A DNA stretch of 64,000 nucleotides from DATFVA01 sp963832715 (GTDB lineage: Bacteria; Bacteroidota; Ignavibacteria; Ignavibacteriales; Ignavibacteriaceae), in assembly GCA_963832715.1 (NCBI GenBank), contig CAWHVB010000005.1:310001-374000 (forward strand), written 5' to 3'. Position numbers and translations under genes: made by a program. Below, in pieces: positions 53,177-61,160 of this stretch. The notes under the pieces were generated by a model. The model ran no database searches. It saw only the letters and a program-made list of their open reading frames with translations, and had not been told where the DNA came from. The stretch's first letter is position 1. Each line of letters opens with the position of its first letter.

Positions 53177-54412
53177 TTGACTAAAGAAGCACAACACATA
53201 ATAGAGAAGATACTAGGAAGCTATTTTAACAAGAGGGAAATTTCCGAGTACAAAACCCTTTTGAAAGGAAAACCTTCAGGGGCAGGCGACAAAGTATCTT
53301 CTCTTACTAATTTAAATAAGAAGCAGCTTGCGTCTGCCTTTCCTTCAGGTTCCGAATTTCATTACAATATAAATCTGCTCATAACATTCGCTAAGGACAA
53401 ACTAACAGATGTTTCACTAGCCGAGTTTTTTGTCCACCTTGCAGATACTTCAATAATACAGGGTGAATTCAGTTCAGCAGAACAGATCCTGGAGAATTTA
53501 ACCAGATTGGCGAGCGGACGGGATGACCTTACTTCTTTCTACGCACACGGCTTATACCTCTTAGCTACGGTTTACAGCCGTCAGGCTGAGTGGAAAAAAA
53601 GCATCTCGATGCTGAATAAAGCAAAGCGGTTATTTGAAAAAGAAAAAGATTTCAGGGGTTATGTAAGGTGTGAAAACCTCCTTGGGGTCATTCACCTTGA
53701 TTACGGTAAATTAGTGAAGGCTGAGAAGTATTTCGAAAACTGTCTTTCATACCTGAATATTACAAACGATTCAAATTTAATGGGGATGATTGAAATTAAC
53801 CTCGGGGTTATTAACGGTATGAAAGGATCATACGAAGAATCCTACAATTATTTTCACAGGGCCTTAATTAAGTTTAATAAGTTAAAGAATATTATCCGGA
53901 TAATTGAGTTAAGACATAATCTTGCACTTCTACATACATACAAACACGAGTATAAATCTGCCCTTGGAGAAATTGATCAAAGTATTGAGTTTGCAACGAG
54001 GCTTAATTATCTCTCCAACCTGGCAATTTCTTATCTTACAAAGGCATTTATTTACATACAACTTGATGATCTTTCATTGGCGAATGCATTTTCAGATAAG
54101 TCACTCGAATTAAGTTATAAACTGGATGACCGTTTGTCGGTTGCCGATAATTTCAAATTAAAGGGTATTATTGAGAGAGAAAAGGGAAATTTCAGCATTT
54201 CAGAAGCTCATTTTCTCACAAGCCTGAGGATTAACGAGGAACTTGAAAATAAAATGAATCACGCTGAAACGTCATTAGAACTTGGAATTTTATACAAAAA
54301 AATGGATAATAATGACAAAGCAGCTTTATATCTGAACTCTTCTCTGAATTATTACAAATCTATCAAACACACCGATCAGATCAACCACATAAACAGTCTG
54401 CTGCAGAACTAA
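53177..54412 (+). CDS. TPR repeat protein between the lipoprotein genes
   Basis: A 411-residue soluble protein without signal peptide, made of about eight TPR units from residue 85 to the end (EQILENLTRLASGRDDLTSF, then LIALATVYSRQAEWKKSISM-like repeats). The repeats resemble those of the large kinase protein upstream. The start is a TTG at 53177 without a clear ribosome binding site, so the start is uncertain. It lies 43 bases after lipoprotein A on the same strand. It probably binds another component of the cluster. Confidence 0.82.
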   Translation: MTKEAQHIIEKILGSYFNKREISEYKTLLKGKPSGAGDKVSSLTNLNKKQLASAFPSGSEFHYNINLLITFAKDKLTDVSLAEFFVHLADTSIIQGEFSSAEQILENLTRLASGRDDLTSFYAHGLYLLATVYSRQAEWKKSISMLNKAKRLFEKEKDFRGYVRCENLLGVIHLDYGKLVKAEKYFENCLSYLNITNDSNLMGMIEINLGVINGMKGSYEESYNYFHRALIKFNKLKNIIRIIELRHNLALLHTYKHEYKSALGEIDQSIEFATRLNYLSNLAISYLTKAFIYIQLDDLSLANAFSDKSLELSYKLDDRLSVADNFKLKGIIEREKGNFSISEAHFLTSLRINEELENKMNHAETSLELGILYKKMDNNDKAALYLNSSLNYYKSIKHTDQINHINSLLQN

Positions 54413-54515
54413 TAATTTCCATCTAAAACAAACGGTATTTTTTTCTTTTTTGCAAAAATTACCGACAAAAAAGACGCAAAAAACTATTAAGATTGAGAAA
54501 ATCGTAAGATTTTGC

Positions 54516-54530
54516 TGGCAAAATACTTGT
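54516..54530 (+). promoter_or_regulatory. Sigma-54-like promoter of the second lipoprotein gene
   Basis: TGGCAAAATACTTGT has the sigma-54 -24 element and spacing; the -12 dinucleotide is GT instead of GC, a known weaker variant. It lies 46 bases before ATG 54577. A small palindrome, aaaatc-gtaa-gatttt, precedes it. It parallels the promoter of paralogue A. Confidence 0.6.
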
Positions 54531-54576
54531 TTATAATAGATCAACTTAAACTATTAACTACTTCAGGATGGGTTTT

Positions 54577-55131
54577 ATGAAACGAGTTTTACTGACATTA
54601 ATTCCGGTTATTTTATTTATTGCCGGATGTTCTCAGACAGATATGCAGCCGACTTCACCTGCATTGGAAACAAATAAAGCTGTAATTCAACTTCCACCCA
54701 GCAGTTCTCTTCAAATTGAGAACGTTTATACAGCAAGCGACCTGATTGATGGGAGCAAGGGCGGTATGATCAAATTAAACGAATCATATTCCTCCGGATC
54801 AGGTGAGGTTAGTATTAAAGCAAAACTAAAAGTTCCCAAAAATGCTTTTTCAGGAACAGAAACACTCGAATACCAGATAAACGGGGAAGACGCTTCAATA
54901 GATTTTTATCCCGGAATGGCCTTTGATAAAGATCTTCTGTTTGATCTCAAATTTACCGGTCTGGACCTATCGGGGATTAACCCTAACGAAATTCAGTTCC
55001 TCTATTTAGCTCCTGACGGTAATACATACCCGGTTCAATATTCAAAATTAACTGTGGACATCGACAGGGGTATACTGGAAGTTAAAGATGCAGTCATAAA
55101 CCATTTTTCAAGATATATTTGGGCAAGGTAA
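54577..55131 (+). CDS. Small lipoprotein, paralogue B
   Basis: One hundred eighty-four residues from ATG 54577 (MKRVLLTLIPVILFIAGC, lipobox Cys 18); the ATG at 54568 overlaps the AGGA binding site and is less likely. The domain matches lipoprotein A: GGMIKLNESYSSGSGEVSIK, LKVPKNAFSGTETLEY, FTGLDLSGINPNEIQFLYL and the end HFSRYIWAR. Overall similarity is moderate and highest in the last 60 residues. It sits behind a sigma-54-like promoter and ends in a strong terminator, so it forms a separate unit from the TPR gene. Function is unknown. Confidence 0.85.
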   Translation: MKRVLLTLIPVILFIAGCSQTDMQPTSPALETNKAVIQLPPSSSLQIENVYTASDLIDGSKGGMIKLNESYSSGSGEVSIKAKLKVPKNAFSGTETLEYQINGEDASIDFYPGMAFDKDLLFDLKFTGLDLSGINPNEIQFLYLAPDGNTYPVQYSKLTVDIDRGILEVKDAVINHFSRYIWAR

Positions 55132-55148
55132 ATCTCTTATAATATTTC

Positions 55149-55186
55149 AATGCTTAATTCTATCTAAGAATTAAGCATTTTGTTTT
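55149..55186 (+). terminator. Rho-independent terminator after lipoprotein B
   Basis: A 12-base perfect stem, aatgcttaattc (55149-55160) with gaattaagcatt (55168-55179), is followed by ttgttttt. It closes the lipoprotein transcription unit before the kinase genes. Confidence 0.9.
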
Positions 55187-55271
55187 TAACAATTGGCATT
55201 TAAGTTTTTAAGTTATTATTCTATCTTAGTGATGATCATAAACCTTATTTACAGACTGCAGCAGTTACAAA

Positions 55272-56579
55272 ATGAAATTTAACGAGTTCAGGAAAAATTT
55301 GAATGAAATGAACAACGGTTTCGCTACCCAGGATGAACCTATTGAAAAGATAAAAAATCTGGAAGTAATCCTTGATATCGTTAAAAGTATTAACAGTTCT
55401 TTAATACTTGAAGATGTCCTCGAGCTCGTACTGAAAAATGCAATAAAACTTACAAATTCCGAAAGAGGGTTCATCGTTCTTAAAAACAATTCAGGTGAAC
55501 TCGAATATAAACTCGGGCTTGATTCTGGGAATAATACTCTTCCTGAATCATTATTCGAAGTAAGTACAACTGTTGTCGAAGATGTCTTCGAAACGGGCCA
55601 ATCCAAATTTATTGAAGGAGCCCAAAGCGACAATAACTACGATCCAAGCAAAAGTATTCTAAAACTAGAACTTCAGACTATTTTATGTTCTCCTCTCGTA
55701 ACCGAAGGTAAAAAAATAGGTGTTATATACGTCGACAGTAAATTTCTGCATAAGATCCGTGTAAGGGAAATTACCGATACATTTGAAATATTAGCAGGAC
55801 AAGCTGCTACAGCTATTAGAAACGCCCAGCTTTATCACGGCCAGATAAACGCATATAATGCTTTGCAGGAAGCCAACACACAGCTTATTATTGCCGAGAG
55901 AAAAACCTTAAAGTCCAGTATTGATTCTGAGATTGGTCAGTCATTGCAGGGATTAGTCCACCTGGCATTACTAGAGACTGAAAGTCTAATGAGAGTGGTT
56001 GAGAAATCCCATAAAGAATTTGAAACTAAATCAAATGATATTGATACAATCCTTTTTGACAGATTAAAATTAAAATTAAAAGTAACCATAGACAGTATCC
56101 GCAATATTCAAAAATATGCACAGGTATTACTGGAGACATCAATAGTTAACCTGAATAAAGATCATGGCGAGATAAACAAAACAGTTCAGTCCGTTATAAA
56201 ATATTTATCCCCGATGAAAAAATTCAGCAAAATCACTTTCGAGACGGAGTTTAATACTATTCCTGTCTGCAATTACGACTCAGGACAGATCCAGCATCTT
56301 CTCGTGCATCTGTTCACCAATGCAACTGAGGCACGGGCCGATGCCACCATTCGTGTCAAGACCTTTGCATCGGGGGGCAATGTTAGTGTGGAAATTAAGG
56401 ATAACGGGCCCGGATTCGCTGAAGAAAAACTTGACCATATGTTTGAACTGCCCACCACCAGGGGCAGCGGTTATGGTCTTTTCCTGTGTAAAAGTATTGT
56501 GGATCAACATAACGGCAATATTGAAGTTTTGAAAAATGATTCCGGTGCCACGGTTGTATTCTCACTGCCGGTTAATTAA
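55272..56579 (+). CDS. GAF-domain histidine-kinase-like protein
   Basis: A 435-residue cytoplasmic protein. A GAF sensor domain lies at about residues 35-180 (NSSLILEDVLELVLKNAIKL, LCSPLVTEGKKIGVIYVDS). A long helical region is at 190-310. The C-terminal HATPase at about 325-435 has N box HLFTNATEA, G1 DNGPGF and G2 GSGYGLFL. The usual H box (H-E-x-R-x-P) is not visible; the only candidate is VHLALLETE near 230. It may be an ATP-binding pseudokinase or bind a partner. It lies after a terminator and six bases before the hybrid kinase, with which it probably works. Confidence 0.88.
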   Translation: MKFNEFRKNLNEMNNGFATQDEPIEKIKNLEVILDIVKSINSSLILEDVLELVLKNAIKLTNSERGFIVLKNNSGELEYKLGLDSGNNTLPESLFEVSTTVVEDVFETGQSKFIEGAQSDNNYDPSKSILKLELQTILCSPLVTEGKKIGVIYVDSKFLHKIRVREITDTFEILAGQAATAIRNAQLYHGQINAYNALQEANTQLIIAERKTLKSSIDSEIGQSLQGLVHLALLETESLMRVVEKSHKEFETKSNDIDTILFDRLKLKLKVTIDSIRNIQKYAQVLLETSIVNLNKDHGEINKTVQSVIKYLSPMKKFSKITFETEFNTIPVCNYDSGQIQHLLVHLFTNATEARADATIRVKTFASGGNVSVEIKDNGPGFAEEKLDHMFELPTTRGSGYGLFLCKSIVDQHNGNIEVLKNDSGATVVFSLPVN

Positions 56580-56585
56580 AAATCT

Positions 56586-58115
56586 ATGAAAGACAAGACA
56601 CAAAAATATTTCTCTACATTTTATGATCCATTGATGTTCCCTGTTCAGATTATTAATGAAAAGGGAAATATTATCTATGTGAACCCTGCTTTTTCAAAAC
56701 AATGGGGATATAATCTTAGCGAATTAAAAGAATACAGCATATATAAGGACATTGAATTAAGAAAGAACGGAATGCAGGACGCCATTCAGAGAGTATTCAA
56801 TGAAAAGAATTACTCAATGGTGGATAATTATGCTGATTCACTTCTCAGAAGTAAAGAAATAACAATTCCTTTTTTCAGAACAAGCTTGTTTTATCTTTCC
56901 TTTGACGATACTGATTATGTTGTTCTGTTTCATGTAGATCAGACAGAAATGATCCTAACAGAAGAAGAAATAAAAAAGGCCAGGCTTGGAAACAGGGAAG
57001 CAGAAAGATTAAAGAATACTTTTCTCAATGTACTTTCTCACGAATTAAGAACTCCTCTGAATATTATCCTTGGTTATTCCTCAATTATTAAGGAAAATCT
57101 TAAAGACAAACTTGGACCGGAAGACAGAATCTACCTGGATAACCTATATAGCGGCAGTGAACGCCTCTTTAAAAGTATAACTCAAATGCTTGATTTCGCA
57201 CAGCTGGAGGCCGGTAACTATAAATTAAACGTCCAGACTGTAGATTTGATCGGAATACTCAGGTCGAGCATTAACCTAGTAAAAGGCACTACTTCGAAAA
57301 AAGATATTGATATAAAAACCAATTTTCTTAAAGAAAAAATATTCGTAGATGTAGATGTTCAGAGTACAGAAAATATTATAAGTAATCTTCTTAGTAATGC
57401 GGAGAAGTTTACGAAAAAAGGATTTATAGAAATTGAAGCAGACATTCTTGAAGAAAGAGAACTGGCGATCTGCAGAATCAAGGATTCCGGTATAGGGATA
57501 TCGACTGAATATATGGATCATTTATTTAAGCCATTCAGCCAGGAAGATCTCAATATAGGGAGGAATTTTGAAGGGAACGGGCTCGGACTGGCTCTTGCGA
57601 AGAAATACATTGAAAAATTAGGCGGTTCTCTGCTTGTGGATAGTATCAAAGGTGTAGGGACAACATTTACATTTACCCTCCCATTATCGCAGAACATCAG
57701 CACCGACGAAGAAAAGGTTAAAAGCAACGGTACCAGAAAAGAAATCCTGATGATTGATAATAACGGGGAATCTTTCGAGCTTATAAAAGCATTTCTTAAA
57801 AATTCACACAGTATTAAAGTCTTTTCGCTCCGGGAGTTTAAAATCGATATTGTACTGGACGGACATTACGGGGTTATAATATTTGATGTTAGTCCCAATT
57901 TATGGACACAAAGTCTTCTGATCTGCAAAGATCTAAAAAAGAATGATCCTTACAAGCGCCCGATTATTATCTTATCAAGCGAATCGATCGAATCGAGGAT
58001 TTCAGAATTTTATCATGCCGGGGCAGATAAATTTCTCATCAAACCATTTTCAAAATCTGATCTAATTCAGTCACTTGAAGAAATTCAACAAAAAACGATG
58101 CAATCCCTAAACTGA
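56586..58115 (+). CDS. PAS hybrid histidine kinase with receiver domain
   Basis: A 509-residue protein without membrane helices. A PAS domain lies at about residues 10-115 (IINEKGNIIYVNPAFSKQWG). The dimerisation domain has H152 in LNVLSHELRTPLN. The HATPase has N box NLLSNAEKF, DSGIGIS and GNGLGLALAK. A C-terminal receiver (about 385-505) keeps the key Asp in VIIFDVSPN and the Lys in FLIKPF. It should autophosphorylate and pass phosphate to its own receiver, then perhaps to another protein. It directly follows the GAF protein, and its stop abuts the convergent crtW stop with no gap. Confidence 0.93.
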   Translation: MKDKTQKYFSTFYDPLMFPVQIINEKGNIIYVNPAFSKQWGYNLSELKEYSIYKDIELRKNGMQDAIQRVFNEKNYSMVDNYADSLLRSKEITIPFFRTSLFYLSFDDTDYVVLFHVDQTEMILTEEEIKKARLGNREAERLKNTFLNVLSHELRTPLNIILGYSSIIKENLKDKLGPEDRIYLDNLYSGSERLFKSITQMLDFAQLEAGNYKLNVQTVDLIGILRSSINLVKGTTSKKDIDIKTNFLKEKIFVDVDVQSTENIISNLLSNAEKFTKKGFIEIEADILEERELAICRIKDSGIGISTEYMDHLFKPFSQEDLNIGRNFEGNGLGLALAKKYIEKLGGSLLVDSIKGVGTTFTFTLPLSQNISTDEEKVKSNGTRKEILMIDNNGESFELIKAFLKNSHSIKVFSLREFKIDIVLDGHYGVIIFDVSPNLWTQSLLICKDLKKNDPYKRPIIILSSESIESRISEFYHAGADKFLIKPFSKSDLIQSLEEIQQKTMQSLN

Positions 58116-58784
58116 TCATTTAAGTTTGTACATCTGCCACCAGGGGGTTTTTGGGGATTCGTGATGTTCGAAATGATATCCGAAAAAATAACAACTTAAC
58201 ATTCCCCATATATGATTTTTATTCTGAGTTCTCGCATTATGAGGTTTCATGGGAAGATTGTGAGGAAATTTATGGGGAATATAGGTGCCGAAATAAAATA
58301 ACTGAAGTGTTCCCAGGAAGGCGGGCAATATCCAGAAGACGAAGAGAGATGATTCATTAAACCATATCTTTAGTATGTTAAAAAATACTGCCATTATAAC
58401 CAGCTGAACCGTGGTTGTATAGCGTTTCATAAAGACGAGCCACCAGATAAGAATATTCTGTGATTTCTGGTAAAAATCAGGGTCATCTTTTTGCCCGGGG
58501 TAGGTATGGTGAGCCTTATGATTGATGAGAAGTCTTTTATATGATAATCCTGCGAACAAGAAAGCGGCTAATGTGCCAAGGGCATTATTAATACTACGTC
58601 TACGGGAAATATTCCCGTGCATTGCATCATGTGAAGTAATGAATAACCCGGTATAAAAATAACCCTGCAGAAAAATATGGATATAAACTACAGGATTTGT
58701 GAAATCAGGGGATACATATATCAACAAATACATCAAATGTGATATCCACAAACTCATCATCAATATTGCAATAGTAACACCCAT
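58116..58784 (-). CDS. crtW: CrtW-like beta-carotene ketolase (fatty acid desaturase superfamily)
   Basis: A 222-residue membrane diiron enzyme. The three histidine boxes are HDAMH (about 53), HKAHH (about 91, followed by DDPDF) and HFEHHESP near the C-terminus, with the CrtW-type YFGTYIPHKFP in between. It is expected to add the 4-keto group to a beta-ionone ring. Four membrane segments are predicted. It is the last gene of the carotenoid operon, 11 bases after cruF. A CrtR-type hydroxylase is the main alternative, but the FGTYIPH segment favours the ketolase. Confidence 0.85.
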   Translation of the reverse strand: MGVTIAILMMSLWISHLMYLLIYVSPDFTNPVVYIHIFLQGYFYTGLFITSHDAMHGNISRRRSINNALGTLAAFLFAGLSYKRLLINHKAHHTYPGQKDDPDFYQKSQNILIWWLVFMKRYTTTVQLVIMAVFFNILKIWFNESSLFVFWILPAFLGTLQLFYFGTYIPHKFPHNLPMKPHNARTQNKNHIWGMLSCYFFGYHFEHHESPKTPWWQMYKLK

Positions 58785-58795
58785 AAGAATCTCAA

Positions 58796-59440
58796 TCAGA
58801 TAAACAATGATAATAGAATAAAAAAAGTTAATTGGATTATGAAGTAAATTTCGGGAAGTCTGTCATTAGTTTTTATTTTTAATGCGTCATATATCAAAGA
58901 CGAAATAAAAGAAATTCCAAACCAGGAATAATAATTTGAGACCGGAATAAACCCCGCATTCCACTCCCAGTAATGAAGCCGGATTGCTACAGGTTCCATC
59001 ATAATATCAAATAATACCGACAGCGTTCCGGTAAATAACGCTGTTAAAAATAGATTCTGATCAATTTGTTCTGCAATAGCAATTGCACCGAGCATCACTA
59101 TTACCCAGTTAAATCCTATTATTAACGGAACACCCAGTAATTTCAACCCCAGGGTATTTCCATAAGTGTAACTACCAAATATCATTCCCGTTTTTACACC
59201 TGTGACTTCAAGTAGAAAAGTTATACTATAAATAATAAGACACCAGATGAGAAGATTAAGCTTTCCCTTTTTTAAAGCTATGTATAGTACCAGAATACCC
59301 GCCGCTAATAGAATATAGGGCGTGAGTAAAAGCATAAAGGAACGTAAAGAGGTTATAATATGACCAATTAATCCTACTAAGAAAATAATACCAAGAAGAA
59401 TTTCGAAACGTCCGTGTTTCAAAAAACCCGTCCTTTCCAA
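58796..59440 (-). CDS. cruF: CruF-like carotenoid 1',2'-hydratase (DUF422)
   Basis: A 214-residue membrane protein with about seven helices. The signature FDIMMEPVAIRLHYWEW (about 143-160) and the earlier GMIFGSYTYGNTLG are typical of CruF/DUF422 carotenoid hydratases, which add water to the 1',2' double bond of a psi-end group. It is a key step toward 1'-hydroxy and 1'-glycosyl carotenoids. The gene overlaps the upstream glycosyltransferase by 22 bases. Confidence 0.88.
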   Translation of the reverse strand: MERTGFLKHGRFEILLGIIFLVGLIGHIITSLRSFMLLLTPYILLAAGILVLYIALKKGKLNLLIWCLIIYSITFLLEVTGVKTGMIFGSYTYGNTLGLKLLGVPLIIGFNWVIVMLGAIAIAEQIDQNLFLTALFTGTLSVLFDIMMEPVAIRLHYWEWNAGFIPVSNYYSWFGISFISSLIYDALKIKTNDRLPEIYFIIQLTFFILLSLFI

Positions 59441-60516
59441 CGTCGCCTCTTTTTTTTGCTCACAATGACTGAATTCATACCAAGTATAAAGAACATTATC
59501 ATTTGTAAAGGGTGAAATAAGAGATTGATTAAGAAATGCTGTCTGCTTTTACTCGAAATTAAAATACGCTGCAGGATTATCAGCACCAAAGGCAAAATAA
59601 AGATTTTATCAACAAACACCATTATAATAGGAATATTGAAACAGACTGCTAAACCGGCAGTGATGATAAGAAATAAAAATGGATTTAAGCCAGAGCCTGC
59701 ATAAAAGTTCTTGGAAAATCCCTCAAATGAATCTTTGAAATCACTGTACATTCGGCAGAAGACCGCATCTCCTCCCAAGTATGTTTTAACTGAAATATTT
59801 TTTTGTTTCAGCAATTTTGCGAATGTTATATCTTCAGCAACGCTAGGTCCAAGTGAATAATGTCCACCTGCGTTTTTATAAGCACTCCTTTCAAAGAACA
59901 TAAACTGACCATTAGCAGCTGCCAATGAAGGAGATTTCTTAGAATAGACAAAAAATAATGGGAGAAAAGTAAGAAGGAGCCAGTTCATTAAAGGTACTAT
60001 TAACCATTCTCCGGCCGATTTTATTTTCTGAGAAGGAAATACAGATAATAATCCCAGGTTTAGTTTTTTAACTTCCCTAAGAGCCGAAAGAATAGAGCCT
60101 TCTCCCAGTGAGACATCCGCATCAATGAAGAGAATGTAATCACCGGATGCCGCCTGCGACAACTGATAACAGGCCCAGTTTTTACCAGTGAATCCGGCAG
60201 CAAGAGGTTCTCCCTTAAATACTTTAATTCTCGTGTCTTCAGCTGCTAATGCAGCGGCTTCTTGGAAGGTATTATCTTCTGAACTATCGTCAAGAACAAG
60301 AATCTCCATTTTCGGATAATCCTGTTCCATCACCGACTGAAGACAAATCGTTATATTTTTTTCTTCGTTCCTGGCAGGAATTAAAACCGAAATCAGATCT
60401 TCATCTAAAGCCTTCCCGGCTTTAACTTTAATCACAGGTGCGGTAAAATAATTATAAATAACAATGACCCCTGTAATTATTAAGAATGCCAGGACAGTAT
60501 AGAAAATAACTATCAA
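59419..60516 (-). CDS. Carotenoid-type family 2 glycosyltransferase
   Basis: A 365-residue membrane-bound GT2 enzyme. It has an N-terminal helix (about 3-23), then ISVLIPARNEEKNI, VLDDSSEDNT and the DxD motif in FIDADVSL, and two to three C-terminal helices at about 278-345. Its closest functional relatives are CruG/CrtQ-type enzymes that glycosylate carotenoids. Position between the acyltransferase (overlap 4 bases) and cruF (overlap 22 bases) points to a carotenoid glycoside. Confidence 0.85.
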   Translation of the reverse strand: MIVIFYTVLAFLIITGVIVIYNYFTAPVIKVKAGKALDEDLISVLIPARNEEKNITICLQSVMEQDYPKMEILVLDDSSEDNTFQEAAALAAEDTRIKVFKGEPLAAGFTGKNWACYQLSQAASGDYILFIDADVSLGEGSILSALREVKKLNLGLLSVFPSQKIKSAGEWLIVPLMNWLLLTFLPLFFVYSKKSPSLAAANGQFMFFERSAYKNAGGHYSLGPSVAEDITFAKLLKQKNISVKTYLGGDAVFCRMYSDFKDSFEGFSKNFYAGSGLNPFLFLIITAGLAVCFNIPIIMVFVDKIFILPLVLIILQRILISSKSRQHFLINLLFHPLQMIMFFILGMNSVIVSKKKRRRWKGRVF

Positions 60517-61160
60517 AACAAATTCCTGTTTTTTTTGAAATCTGAATTTTCTTTCAGCCTTTTAATATTGTGAAGGAATTCTCCTTCAAATGCATCATAA
60601 TTCGCGTTCATTTCCACAGCAGAAAATATTCTTCCGAAGGATGCAGCAATGTCGGGTTTTTTATTATTTCCATACTCTATTTTTATTGCAAGCGGAAGAA
60701 TATTTTTAACGCCTTTTTTCCCACACAATATTTTCAGTCCCGGCTTTATTTTAATATCATCTGAGACCAGCGACTGAATTTCGCCCTGCGGATAGAGCAC
60801 TACGATATTTTCTCCATTATTAAGTACATTCAGGGTATACTCCAGTGTTCTAACCATGCTGACAGGATTCAAAGGATTGATGGAGTACGCTCCGACCTTT
60901 TTAAAAAACCAGTATTTATTTAACTGGTCCTCCAGCATCATAGTAAAAATATTTTTATGGGAAAGTTTTTTTATTAAAAAGTAGGTTATAAAGCCATCCC
61001 ACCAGGAGAAATGATTCGGCGTTATTATAAGACCGGAATATTTATTCAAATCAGGCAAATCCCCTGTTACATAAAAATTATTAAAATTTTTATGCAACAG
61101 ATTATCGACATAAGGTTCGAAAATTAATTTTGCCCATTTTTTGTGTTCTGCTCTAATCAT
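60513..61160 (-). CDS. PlsC-like acyltransferase, probable carotenoid glycoside acylase
   Basis: A 215-residue acyltransferase with the H-x4-D motif (H50, D55 in TPNHFSWWDGFIT) and a later YPQGEIQS block, as in lysophospholipid acyltransferases. It would transfer a fatty acyl group to a carotenoid sugar, as CruD does for chlorobactene glucoside in green sulfur bacteria. It overlaps both neighbours by four bases, so it is made in step with the desaturase and glycosyltransferase. Confidence 0.8.
   Translation of the reverse strand: MIRAEHKKWAKLIFEPYVDNLLHKNFNNFYVTGDLPDLNKYSGLIITPNHFSWWDGFITYFLIKKLSHKNIFTMMLEDQLNKYWFFKKVGAYSINPLNPVSMVRTLEYTLNVLNNGENIVVLYPQGEIQSLVSDDIKIKPGLKILCGKKGVKNILPLAIKIEYGNNKKPDIAASFGRIFSAVEMNANYDAFEGEFLHNIKRLKENSDFKKNRNLF

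Noticed and set aside
55194..55209. TGGCATTTAAGTTTTT as a third sigma-54 site ahead of the GAF protein
   Set aside because: The -24 half fits, but the -12 half lacks the GC dinucleotide entirely.
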